This document shows, piece by piece, positions 45,490 to 54,725 of a stretch of DNA of 64,000 bases (the stretch's first letter is position 1; every line of letters begins with the position of its first letter). This DNA is from Vicinamibacterales bacterium (GTDB lineage: Bacteria; Acidobacteriota; Vicinamibacteria; Vicinamibacterales; UBA2999), in NCBI GenBank assembly GCA_041394705.1, contig JAWKHS010000021.1, positions 1-64,000 of the forward strand. Direction: 5' to 3'. The notes under the pieces were generated by a model. The model did no database searches, had not been told where the DNA came from, and was given only the letters and a program-made list of their open reading frames with translations. The translations under genes were made by a program, and so were the position numbers.

Positions 45490-46506
45490 ATGCCCAAGCC
45501 CGCCGCCGCGCTCCTCGTCCTGTCCGTGCTCGGCCTGCCCGCGTCGCAGGCGCCGTCCACCCGGCCGGGACTGACCGGCACCGTGGTGGTCGTGAACCAG
45601 CAGGCGGATACGGTCACGCTCGTCGACCTGAAGACGATGGAGGCCTACCGGCACGTCCCCGTCGTGGGCGGCCCGCACGAGGCCGCCGCGTCGCCGGACG
45701 GCCGCCGCGTGATCGTGACCAACTACAACAAGCAGGGCGCGGGGCCGCAGAAGGCGCTGAGCCTCCTGGCGCTGCCGAGCGGCGACACGCTGAAGACGAT
45801 CGACCTGGGCGACTACCGGGCGCCGCACGACGTCCGCTGGGTGGATCCGTCGAGGGTCGTGGTCACGTCCGAGGCGAACCAGGCACTGCTGGTCGTGAAC
45901 GTCGAGACCGGCGCCATCGAGCGCGTGTTCCGCACCGAGGCCGCGGTGTCGCACATGCTGGCCCTCTCCACGGACCGGACCCGCCTCTACTGCTCGAACA
46001 TGCGCGATGGCAGCGTGAGCGCGTTCGACTTCCGGACGGGCGAGAAGATCGCCGACATCCGGACGGGCAAGGAATGCGAGGGCGTCGGCGTGACGCCCGA
46101 CGGCCGCTGGGTGTGGGCGGGCAACCGCGCGGCCGACACCATCTCGATCATCGACACGCGGTCGTTGCAGGTGGTGAAGCACCTGCCGTCGGCCGGCTTC
46201 CCGTACCGCGTGCAGTTCACGCCAGACGGCACGTCCGCCCTGGTGCCCCACGCCCAGGCCTCCTCGCTCGTCGTCGGCGACGTGGCCACCCAGACCATCG
46301 CCAAATCGATCCCGCTCGGCCTGACGAAGGTCGAGAAGCCAGAGACGGCCGGCGTCTTTCCCCATCCGGACAACCGGCATGCCTTCGTGACGGTCAGGAA
46401 CGACGACTCGATGCTGGTCCTGGATCTGGTCACGGGCCAGACGCTGGCCCGCGTCGGCGTGCAGGCGAGCCCGGACGGCGTCACGTACTCCCCGATCCAG
46501 CGCTAG
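45490..46506 (+). CDS. Exported YncE-like beta-propeller protein
   Basis: The 338-residue protein has a short signal peptide (AALLVLSVLGLPASQAP). It is a seven-bladed propeller of the YVTN/YncE type: VVVNQQADTVTLVDLKTMEA, GPHEAAASPDGRRVIVTNYN, RLYCSNMRDGSVSAFDFRTG, WVWAGNRAADTISIIDTRSL and the last HAFVTVRNDDSMLVLDL. YncE-type proteins are periplasmic and of unclear function; some bind DNA or cofactors. No neighbour explains its role; the upstream gene pair is 118 nt away and the downstream ArsR has its own promoter. Confidence 0.85.
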   Translation: MPKPAAALLVLSVLGLPASQAPSTRPGLTGTVVVVNQQADTVTLVDLKTMEAYRHVPVVGGPHEAAASPDGRRVIVTNYNKQGAGPQKALSLLALPSGDTLKTIDLGDYRAPHDVRWVDPSRVVVTSEANQALLVVNVETGAIERVFRTEAAVSHMLALSTDRTRLYCSNMRDGSVSAFDFRTGEKIADIRTGKECEGVGVTPDGRWVWAGNRAADTISIIDTRSLQVVKHLPSAGFPYRVQFTPDGTSALVPHAQASSLVVGDVATQTIAKSIPLGLTKVEKPETAGVFPHPDNRHAFVTVRNDDSMLVLDLVTGQTLARVGVQASPDGVTYSPIQR

Positions 46507-46536
46507 CGCGATCGCGCCGCCGGCCGACCCCGCGAG

Positions 46537-46600
46537 TTGACACGGTCGGCGCAGGCGTTGTATTTAACCATTTAGCTAATTAACCGTCTGGTTCATTCAA
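46537..46600 (+). promoter_or_regulatory. AT-rich promoter/operator of the second ArsR-SRPBCC pair
   Basis: A perfect -35 box TTGACA (46537-46542) is followed 18 nt later by TATTTA (46561-46566). The next 40 bp form an AT-rich island with several symmetric elements: TTAACC repeated at 46564 and 46580, the palindrome TTAGCTAA (46572-46579), and AACC-GTCT-GGTT (46582-46593). This cluster covers the expected -10 and start of transcription and is the probable binding site of the ArsR encoded at 46607. Confidence 0.55.
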
Positions 46601-46606
46601 CCCACG

Positions 46607-46966
46607 ATGCCCACCGACGCCCTGAGCCGCACGTTCGCCGCCCTCGCCGACCCCACCAGACGCGCCATCCTGGCCCGCCTGGCGTCCGGGGAATGCTCCG
46701 TGACGGAGCTGGCCGAGCCCTTCGACATGAGCCTGCCGGCCATCTCGAAGCACCTCCGGGTGCTCGAGCGGGCCGGGCTGGTGGCCCGACGGGCGGAGGC
46801 GCAGTTCCGCCATTGCCGCCTGGAGCCCGAGCGGCTCCAGGACGCCGTGGACTGGGCCGCGCACTCCATCCAGCGCTGGCGCGGACGGATGGATCGCCTC
46901 GACGCCCACCTGCAGCGCATGCAGGCCAAGGAGACCCGACATGCTCGTACGTCCCGACGTCAATAG
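46607..46966 (+). CDS. ArsR-family repressor (second copy)
   Basis: The 119-residue protein is a standard ArsR winged helix: ALADPTRRAILARLASGECS, VTELAEPFDMSLPAISKHLR (recognition helix) and VLERAGLVARRAEAQFRHCR (wing). The C-terminal helix is Arg/Gln-rich. It has two Cys but no CxC metal motif. It belongs to the subgroup paired with AHSA1-type proteins, and its 3' end overlaps the SRPBCC gene by 26 nt. It is unlike the ArsR at 6529-6921 in length and lacks that protein's basic N-terminal tail. Confidence 0.92.
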   Translation: MPTDALSRTFAALADPTRRAILARLASGECSVTELAEPFDMSLPAISKHLRVLERAGLVARRAEAQFRHCRLEPERLQDAVDWAAHSIQRWRGRMDRLDAHLQRMQAKETRHARTSRRQ

Positions 46967-47441
46967 CGCCACCTTCGAAGTCACCATGCCGTCACCGGTC
47001 GAGATCCGGATGACCCGCCTCTTCGACGCGCCGCCGGCGCTCGTCTTCGAGGCCATGACGCGACCCGAGCACGTGCGCGAGTGGTGGGGACGCCTCGGCG
47101 ACGGCTACTCGGTGCCGGTCTGCGAGATCGACCTCCGGGTGGGCGGGCGCTGGACGTTCGTCAACCGCCATCCCAAGGGCGAGGCCACGTTCTACGGCGA
47201 GTACCTCGAGCTCGACCCGCCGCACCGGGTGGTCTTCACCGAGGTCTTCGCGGACGTCCCCGACAGCCCCTCCACCGTCACGGCGGAACTCGCGGCGGAG
47301 GGCGCGCGGACGCGCCTGACAGCCACGGTCCGCTACGAGTCCCAGGCCGTGCGCGACATGGTGGCGGGCACGGGCATGGCGCGCGGCGCCGGCATCAGCT
47401 ACGACCGGCTCGACGAGCTGGTGCGCCGCCTCCAGGGCTGA
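46941..47441 (+). CDS. SRPBCC/AHSA1-type protein (second copy)
   Basis: The 166-residue protein has the AHSA1 pattern: IRMTRLFDAPPALVFEAMT, RPEHVREWWGRLGDG, VGGRWTFVNRHPKGEATFYG, VVFTEVFADV and the C-terminal GAGISYDRLDELVRRL. These helix-grip proteins bind hydrophobic ligands or assist other proteins. It is co-translated with the ArsR upstream (26-nt overlap). Gene order is ArsR then SRPBCC, the reverse of the pair at 6.5-7.4 kb. Confidence 0.9.
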   Translation: MLVRPDVNSATFEVTMPSPVEIRMTRLFDAPPALVFEAMTRPEHVREWWGRLGDGYSVPVCEIDLRVGGRWTFVNRHPKGEATFYGEYLELDPPHRVVFTEVFADVPDSPSTVTAELAAEGARTRLTATVRYESQAVRDMVAGTGMARGAGISYDRLDELVRRLQG

Positions 47442-47452
47442 CCGAGGCGTGC

Positions 47453-47476
47453 CCGGCCGGGCCGCGGCCCGGCCGG
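47453..47476. terminator. 24-bp perfect GC palindrome between convergent genes
   Basis: The half CCGGCCGGGCCG is followed at once by its exact complement. It sits midway between the convergent stops of the SRPBCC gene (47441) and ftsH (47484). It could act as a bidirectional terminator despite lacking a T-tract. Confidence 0.5.
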
Positions 47477-47483
47477 CGTCCGC

Positions 47484-49430
<1,947 letters not shown>

Positions 49431-49448
49431 GGTCGCCGTCCTGAGGCC

Positions 49449-49454
49449 ATCATA
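49449..49454 (-). promoter_or_regulatory. -10-like element TATGAT for ftsH
   Basis: On the minus strand TATGAT runs from 49454 to 49449, 18 nt before the ATG. No clear -35 element. Confidence 0.4.
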
Positions 49455-49537
49455 GCGGCGCCACGCGGCAGGCGCGAGCCGGCCGTTGCACGGGCGGACC
49501 ACGGGCGGTACCATGCCGCGCGGGGGTCTCCGCCACG

Positions 49538-50200
49538 ATGTTCCAGTCGAGCACGCTCCTGACGTCCCTGCGGAACTCCGGGGCCGAACTGCTCGCGCTC
49601 GTCCCGGACCTGCTGCTGGCCGCCGGCCTGCTGGTGATCGGCTGGCTGCTGGCCCGCTTCCTCAGGCGCCTGTCCATGCGGGTGCTCCGCCGGCTGAAGG
49701 TGGACGAACTGGCCGAGCGATCGGGCTTCGAGGACTTCCTGGTCCGCGGCGACGTGGACGTGACCACGGTCACGCTCATCTCGAACGGCGTCTACTGGCT
49801 GGTACTGCTGGGCGTCTTCCTGGTGCTGCTCGACGCCCTGGGCCTCCGGGCCGCCGACGTCCTCATCGAGCGCCTCGCCAACTTCATCCCGAACCTGGTG
49901 ATCGCCGTCGGCATCCTGGTGTTCGGATCGCTCCTGGCCCGGATCGGCGGCGCGCTGGTCTACAGCTATCTCAGCAATATCGGCACGCCGGCGGCGGGAC
50001 CGGTCGGCGTGCTCACCCGCTACGCCCTCCTCGCGTTCGTGCTCTTCATGGCCGCCGAGCAGCTCGCGATCCGGAGCGAGGTCCTGATTTCGGGCTTCCA
50101 GATCGCCTTCGCGGCGGTCTGCCTGGCGGGGGCCCTCGCGTTCGGTCTCGGGGGCCGCGACTGGGCGGCCGACCTGATCGCCCGCTACACCCGGAAGTGA
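49538..50200 (+). CDS. Small membrane protein of the MscS-like TM-helix repeat type
   Basis: The 220-residue protein has five predicted TM helices: LLALVPDLLLAAGLLVIGWL, GVYWLVLLGVFLVLLDALGL, LANFIPNLVIAVGILVFGSL, YALLAFVLFMAAEQLAI and IAFAAVCLAGALAFGLGGRD. The LANFIPNLVIAVGILVFGSLLARI and FGLGGRDWA elements match the conserved TM-helix repeat found in mechanosensitive-channel relatives. The soluble MscS beta domain is missing. It may form a channel or regulate one. The next gene starts 7 nt later on the same strand. Confidence 0.75.
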   Translation: MFQSSTLLTSLRNSGAELLALVPDLLLAAGLLVIGWLLARFLRRLSMRVLRRLKVDELAERSGFEDFLVRGDVDVTTVTLISNGVYWLVLLGVFLVLLDALGLRAADVLIERLANFIPNLVIAVGILVFGSLLARIGGALVYSYLSNIGTPAAGPVGVLTRYALLAFVLFMAAEQLAIRSEVLISGFQIAFAAVCLAGALAFGLGGRDWAADLIARYTRK

Positions 50201-50207
50201 CGCGCCG

Positions 50208-51050
50208 ATGATCATCGACTGCCACACGCACGTGAACCGCTACGAGGACGAGTCCGCCCCGGCCCTGCCGGTGTGCGTCGAGCGCCTGACGACGGCCATG
50301 CGCCGGAACCGGGTGGACGTGGCGCTGGTGCTCACGTCGTACAAGGTCACGCCTGGCCGGCCGTCCACGCAGGCCGTCATCGAGGCCACCGCGCACCTGC
50401 CGAACGTGCACGTCGTGGCCGGCCTGAGCTGGGACACCTTCTCCGCGGCCGACGTCGAGGAGCTGAAGGCGCTGCTCGAGGCCAAGACCATCAAGGCCCT
50501 CAAGATCTACCCGGGCTATCAGTCGTTCTACCCCGCCGATCGGAAGTTCGCGCCCGCCTACGAGCTGGCCGAGGCCTACGACGTGCCGGTGATGATCCAC
50601 TCCGGCGACACCTATGCCCCGCGCGCGAAGGTCAAGTACTCGCACCCGCTGCACGTCGACGACGTCGCCGTGGACTTCCCGCGCGTGAAGTTCCTCATCT
50701 GCCACCTCGGCAACCCCTGGTTCCGGGACTGCATGGAGGTGATCTACAAGAACGAGAACGTCTACACGGACATCTCGGGCCTGGTCCTGGGCAACTTCAC
50801 CGACCGCTTCGAGGCCTACATGCGCCAGCAGTTCAAGGAGATGGTGTCGTGGGGCATCAACCCCGCGAAGGTGCTCTACGGCACCGACTGGCCCATCTCG
50901 TCGATGGAGTCGTACCTGCAGTTCATGGACGAACTGCCGCTGCCCTCGGGCGACAAGGACATGCTGCTCTTCGAGAACGCGGCGCGGCTCTACAAGCTGC
51001 AGGTCGCGCCGAAGGCCGACGGGCTGCGGGCGCTCCTGAACCGGTTCTAG
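50208..51050 (+). CDS. Amidohydrolase-2 family metal-dependent hydrolase
   Basis: The 280-residue cytoplasmic TIM-barrel protein begins MIIDCHTHVN (metal ligands H6 and H8). Further ligands are in KALKIYPGYQSFYPAD, VPVMIHSGD, FLICHLGNPW and YGTDWPIS. The family includes decarboxylases and lactonases as well as hydrolases, so the reaction is open. It follows the membrane-protein gene by 7 nt, which suggests co-transcription but not a shared function. Confidence 0.82.
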   Translation: MIIDCHTHVNRYEDESAPALPVCVERLTTAMRRNRVDVALVLTSYKVTPGRPSTQAVIEATAHLPNVHVVAGLSWDTFSAADVEELKALLEAKTIKALKIYPGYQSFYPADRKFAPAYELAEAYDVPVMIHSGDTYAPRAKVKYSHPLHVDDVAVDFPRVKFLICHLGNPWFRDCMEVIYKNENVYTDISGLVLGNFTDRFEAYMRQQFKEMVSWGINPAKVLYGTDWPISSMESYLQFMDELPLPSGDKDMLLFENAARLYKLQVAPKADGLRALLNRF

Positions 51051-51053
51051 CCA

Positions 51054-51070
51054 CGGCGCGCGGCGCGCCG
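51054..51070. terminator. 7-bp GC hairpin between convergent genes
   Basis: CGGCGCG (51054-51060) and CGCGCCG (51064-51070) pair around a 3-nt loop, immediately after the amidohydrolase stop and 5 nt before the convergent stop. Confidence 0.4.
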
Positions 51071-51074
51071 CCCC

Positions 51075-52631
51075 TCACACCGCGCTCGAGCCCTCCTCCG
51101 CCTCGTACTGGACGGTGTAGAGGTCGTTCCTGCGGTCCTCCCAGTTCATGACCGTGCCCTTGCGCCGCTGCCGGCGGAGCATCTCGAGGTCCACGTCGGC
51201 GAAGACGACCGTCTCGATGTTGGGCTGGCACTCCGACGCGACGCCGTCGCGGCTGAAGTAGAAGTCCGACGGGGCGAGGATCGCCGACTGCGCGTAGTGG
51301 ATGTCGGCGTGCTCCACGTCGGGCAGGTTGCCGACGCAGCCCGAGAGCACCAGGAACACCGGGTTCTCGACGCAGCGCGCCTGCGCGCAGTAGCGCATGC
51401 GGAGGTAGTCGTTGCGCTCGTCGGCGTTGAAGGGCACGAAGAGCATCCGGGCGCCCTTGCCGTAGGCGATCCGGGCCAGCTCCGGGAACTGCACGTCGTA
51501 GCCGACGAGCACGGCGATGCGGCCCCGGTCCGTCTCGAACACCTCCAGCGCGCGGCCGCCCTGCACGCCCCACCACCGCCGTTCGTGCGGCGTGATGTGC
51601 AGCTTCTGCTGCCGCTCGCTCGACCCGTCGCGGCGGAAGAGGAACGCCGTGTTGTAGAGCCGGTTGTCGTCCAGCTCGAACTGGCTCCCGGCGACGATGT
51701 TCAGGTGGTACTTCACGGCGAGCCCGCGGAAGAGATCGAGGTACTGGGGCGTGAACTCGGCCAGCATGCGCGCCGACCGGCCGGGGCGCTCCGCCTGGAT
51801 CATCGACAGCAGCTGGGTGGTGAAGAGCTCCGGGAAGAGCAGGAAGTCGGCCGTGTAGTCCGAGGCGACGTCCACGAAGAACTCGCACTGCTTGGCGAAC
51901 TCGTCGAAGGTCGCGATGCGCCGCATCTGGTACTGCACCGCGGACAGGCGGACCGGACTCGATCGGCGCAACTGCTGGCGCATGTCGGCCGACGCGTAGT
52001 CGAGGTTGGTCCACTCCAGGTACGTGGCGTAGCCGCGCGACTCGGTGTCGCTCGGGAAGTAGTTCGGGATGATGCCCTTCAGGACGAACCCGTTCGACAG
52101 CTGGGGCGTGAGGACCGTGTCCACCAGCGTCTTGTCGATCACCTTCTGGACGTACTCGCTCGCCGACATCTCGTCGGCGTAGCGGCCATAGCCGGGCAGG
52201 CGCCCGCCGATGATGATGCCGCGCAGGTTGTAGTCGCGCGCGAGCTGGCGGCGCGCGTCGTAGAGCCGGCGGGACAGCTTCATGCCCCTGAAGTCCGGAT
52301 CCACCATGATCTCGATGCCGTACAGCATGTCGCCGTGCGGGTCGTGGTTCCGGATGTAGCCGCTGTCGGTGATGGCCTTCCAGTCGTGCCACTCCGAGTA
52401 CGCCGACGAGTCCACGATGAGGCTGCTCGACGAGCCGACGATCCGACCGTCGAGGTCGATGACGAGCTGCCCCTCCGGGAAGATGGCCAGTTGGCTTTCG
52501 ATCTGCGGGCGGAGCCACGGGCCCATCCCGGGAAAGCACTTGGCCTGGAGGGCGACGATGTCGTCGAAGTCCTCCACCTGCATCCGCCTCAACCGCAAGG
52601 TCTTCTCGGGTCCCGCCTGGGCACGCGTCAT
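51075..52631 (-). CDS. GNAT acetyltransferase-nitrilase fusion lacking the nitrilase Cys
   Basis: The 518-residue protein joins a GNAT domain (about 12-215; GIEIMVDPDFRGMKLSRRLY is the acetyl-CoA-binding part) to a carbon-nitrogen hydrolase domain (about 226-500). In the hydrolase part the catalytic Glu is E268 (LFPELF) and the Lys is K343 (QQKLHITPHE). The nucleophile position, normally Cys in a I-C-Y-D-V-x-F-P-E motif, is G377 (VLVGYDVQFPEL; codon GGC at 51503-51501). A single base from TGC would explain this. Otherwise the fold is well preserved (FVPFNADERNDYLRMRYCAQ). The acetyltransferase may work while the second domain binds without hydrolysing. Start 52631 is preferred over 52664. Confidence 0.88.
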   Translation of the reverse strand: MTRAQAGPEKTLRLRRMQVEDFDDIVALQAKCFPGMGPWLRPQIESQLAIFPEGQLVIDLDGRIVGSSSSLIVDSSAYSEWHDWKAITDSGYIRNHDPHGDMLYGIEIMVDPDFRGMKLSRRLYDARRQLARDYNLRGIIIGGRLPGYGRYADEMSASEYVQKVIDKTLVDTVLTPQLSNGFVLKGIIPNYFPSDTESRGYATYLEWTNLDYASADMRQQLRRSSPVRLSAVQYQMRRIATFDEFAKQCEFFVDVASDYTADFLLFPELFTTQLLSMIQAERPGRSARMLAEFTPQYLDLFRGLAVKYHLNIVAGSQFELDDNRLYNTAFLFRRDGSSERQQKLHITPHERRWWGVQGGRALEVFETDRGRIAVLVGYDVQFPELARIAYGKGARMLFVPFNADERNDYLRMRYCAQARCVENPVFLVLSGCVGNLPDVEHADIHYAQSAILAPSDFYFSRDGVASECQPNIETVVFADVDLEMLRRQRRKGTVMNWEDRRNDLYTVQYEAEEGSSAV

Positions 52632-53009
52632 GGCCCGGACATGGTACATCCGAGCCCGCCGCACGGACGAGGTGGTCCCGCACGACGGCGTCCGGGCATC
52701 GGATCGGCCGCCGATTCCGCGCTCGCCGGCTCGGCCGTGAGGCCGGCGGCGGCCAAACCGGCTTGCCGGGGCGGAGGGCGTGGATTATAGTTTGTGTTCA
52801 AACTAATGGCGTCGCCGCCGTTGTCCTCCACGCGCGCCGCGTGACCGCAACGGCGTAGGCCGGGCCGCCGTTACGGCCTCCGGCCGACACGGACGCCGTG
52901 CGCCGCCCGATGCCGACACGCCTCCGCCCCGCCGTCCGCCCGCCCCCGCCGTCGATCGGCGGGCCCTCGCATCCTGCCACCCGTCCCTCGCGGACCAAGG
53001 GAGGCGGTC
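52632..53009. other. 378-bp non-coding region with an operator-like promoter
   Basis: No convincing gene is found between the GNAT-nitrilase start and the MscS gene. The stretch contains an unusual AT-rich element near 52780-52810 (listed separately), a 12-codon ATG frame right after it (52806-52844), and a good ribosome site AGGGAGG just before the MscS GTG. The remaining sequence is GC-rich with no clear repeats. Confidence 0.5.
52763..52805 (+). promoter_or_regulatory. Promoter TTGCCG-17-TATAGT overlapped by an inverted repeat
   Basis: TTGCCG (52763-52768) and TATAGT (52786-52791) are 17 nt apart. An inverted repeat TAGTTTG (52788-52794) / CAAACTA (52799-52805) with a 4-nt spacer covers the -10 and the start of transcription. 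This is the layout of a repressor operator; MarR-family sites have similar size and symmetry. No regulator gene is nearby, and the first downstream gene is MscS at 53010. Confidence 0.5.
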
Positions 53010-54086
53010 GTGCGTCCTGATCCGGCGGCGCTCGCGCCGTACATGTGGCCGGCCGCCTGGACCGCCATCACCCTGGCGGCCGCGTGGCTGATCGGCCGCG
53101 GCACCGTGGCGCTCCTCTCGGCCCGGACCTCGCGCTGGCGCGGCCACGCCGCCTACCCGTGGCTGGAGGCCGTACGCCAGGCGGTGCGGCCGCGGCTGCC
53201 ATGGTGGGTGGTCCTCGTCGGGTTGTGGGTGTCCACCGGCTACTGGCCGCTCACGCCCGAGTGGCGGGCGTTCCTCACGCAGGCGCTGTTCGTGGCCGGC
53301 GCGGCCTCGCTCACGCTGGCCGCCGCCGCCGTGGCCAGTCATTCGGTGGATCAGTACGCCGAGACCCTGGCGCCTGTGATGCCCGTGACCAGCCTCACGC
53401 GGAACATCGCGTGGGCGATGGTGGTGGTCACGGGCGGGCTGGTCGTCTTGAACGGCCTGGGCATCTCGATCACGCCGATGCTGACGGCCCTCGGCGTGGG
53501 CGGGCTCGCCGTGGCCCTCGCGCTCCAGGAGCCGCTCTCGAACTTCTTCGCGGGGTTCTTCATGTCGATCGCCGGCCAGGTGCGCGTGGGCGACTACATC
53601 TCGCTCGACACCGGCCAGGAGGGCTACGTCACCGACTTCTCCTGGCGCTCGACGCGCCTCAAGATGCTCGCCAACAACCTCGTCGTGGTGCCCAACGCCA
53701 AGCTGGCGCAGGCGCTGGTCGTGAACTACAGCCTGCCGTCGCGGGATCTCGCCGTGCTGGTCGAGATGGGCGTGGACTACGCGAGCGACCTCGCCGTGGT
53801 CGAGCGCGTCGTGATGGAGGTGGGCGCCGAGGTGATGCGCGACGTGCCCGGGGGCGTGCCCTCGTTCGAGCCCTTCATCCGGTACCACACGTTCGCCGAC
53901 TCCAGCGTGAACTTCACCGTCATCCTGCGCGGCGAGGACGTCGTGGCCCGCTTCCTGGTGAAGCACGAGTTCGTCAAGCGCGTGCACGCGCGGTTCCGCG
54001 CGGAAGGCATCGTGATTCCCTTCCCGATCCGCACCGTGCACCACGTCCGCGCCGAGGCCGAGGCCCCGGCGCTCACCGGCCGCTGA
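53010..54086 (+). CDS. MscS-family mechanosensitive ion channel
   Basis: The GTG start after AGGGAGG (7-nt spacing) gives 358 residues. Four TM helices cover about 10-30, 65-80, 90-110 and 128-170. The last contains the pore-lining TM3-like stretch LTALGVGGLAVALALQEPLS. The soluble MscS beta domain follows with QVRVGDYISLDTGQEGYVTD, FSWRSTRLKMLANNLVVVPN and AKLAQALVVNYS, and the C-terminal alpha/beta domain ends in IPFPIRTVHHV. It should release solutes during hypo-osmotic shock. The long leader with an operator-like repeat implies regulation beyond a housekeeping promoter. Confidence 0.92.
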   Translation: MRPDPAALAPYMWPAAWTAITLAAAWLIGRGTVALLSARTSRWRGHAAYPWLEAVRQAVRPRLPWWVVLVGLWVSTGYWPLTPEWRAFLTQALFVAGAASLTLAAAAVASHSVDQYAETLAPVMPVTSLTRNIAWAMVVVTGGLVVLNGLGISITPMLTALGVGGLAVALALQEPLSNFFAGFFMSIAGQVRVGDYISLDTGQEGYVTDFSWRSTRLKMLANNLVVVPNAKLAQALVVNYSLPSRDLAVLVEMGVDYASDLAVVERVVMEVGAEVMRDVPGGVPSFEPFIRYHTFADSSVNFTVILRGEDVVARFLVKHEFVKRVHARFRAEGIVIPFPIRTVHHVRAEAEAPALTGR

Positions 54087-54169
54087 GCCCGCGCGGCGGG
54101 TCCCGGCGCCGGACGCTCGACCCTGCGGCGGTCAGGACGGCTCTGGTGGAGCCGTGGAGGAGGTGCCAC

Positions 54170-54715
54170 ATGACGACTCGACTCGCGGTGTTGCTCGGCG
54201 CGTGCGGCCTGGCGCTCGCCCCCACCCTGGCTGCCGGCCAGGATCTCCACTCGGCGCCCGCCGTCGAGCGGCTGGTCAAGGCGATGGGCGACGCGGGCCT
54301 GCAGAGCTTCGCGGCCAAGATCGACGACGGCGCGGACACGTACGTGTCGGCGATGCTCTTCCCGGACGTCCAGCTTCTGGTCGTCCGCGGACGCCACCAG
54401 GCGCCGGCCGCCATCGACGCGAAGATCGCGGCCAAGGACTACCAGGGCGCCTACGCCGACCACAACGGCAGCACGATCCGCGAGGGCAAGCTGTTCGTGA
54501 TGGACATGCAGGCCGACGGCCTGGCCGCGCGCCCGTCATCGGGCGCCGCCTTCGACATCGCGTACGAGGAGGGCGAGCGCGAGACCCGCTTCGACGGCGA
54601 CTGGAAGAAGCAGAAGCTCTCCCGGGACGACTACCAGAGCAGGATCGCCGACATCGATGCCCGCTACACCGAGGCGGTGGAACGGCTCATCGCGGCGCTG
54701 TCCGCTACCAGGTAG
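54170..54715 (+). CDS. Small exported hypothetical protein
   Basis: The ATG follows GGAGGAGG by 6 nt. The 181-residue product has a signal peptide (LAVLLGACGLALAPTLAAGQ). The mature protein starts helical (PAVERLVKAMGDAGLQSFAA) and has strand-rich sequence (DTYVSAMLFPDVQLLVVRGR), then a charged region with ETRFDGDWKKQKLSRDDYQS and a C-terminal helix. I recognise no family. Separated by 83 nt from MscS; convergent with the dipeptidase, with only 10 nt between stops. Confidence 0.75.
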   Translation: MTTRLAVLLGACGLALAPTLAAGQDLHSAPAVERLVKAMGDAGLQSFAAKIDDGADTYVSAMLFPDVQLLVVRGRHQAPAAIDAKIAAKDYQGAYADHNGSTIREGKLFVMDMQADGLAARPSSGAAFDIAYEEGERETRFDGDWKKQKLSRDDYQSRIADIDARYTEAVERLIAALSATR

Positions 54716-54725
54716 GCGGACCCGC

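Noticed and set aside
46506..46517. Palindrome GCGCGATCGCGC after the beta-propeller gene as terminator
   Set aside because: It has no loop and no T-tract; at this GC content such a 12-bp palindrome is not convincing by itself.
52798..52998. 66-codon minus-strand frame in the non-coding gap before MscS
   Set aside because: Gly/Arg-rich translation without motifs, no ribosome site, and it runs across the operator-like repeat.
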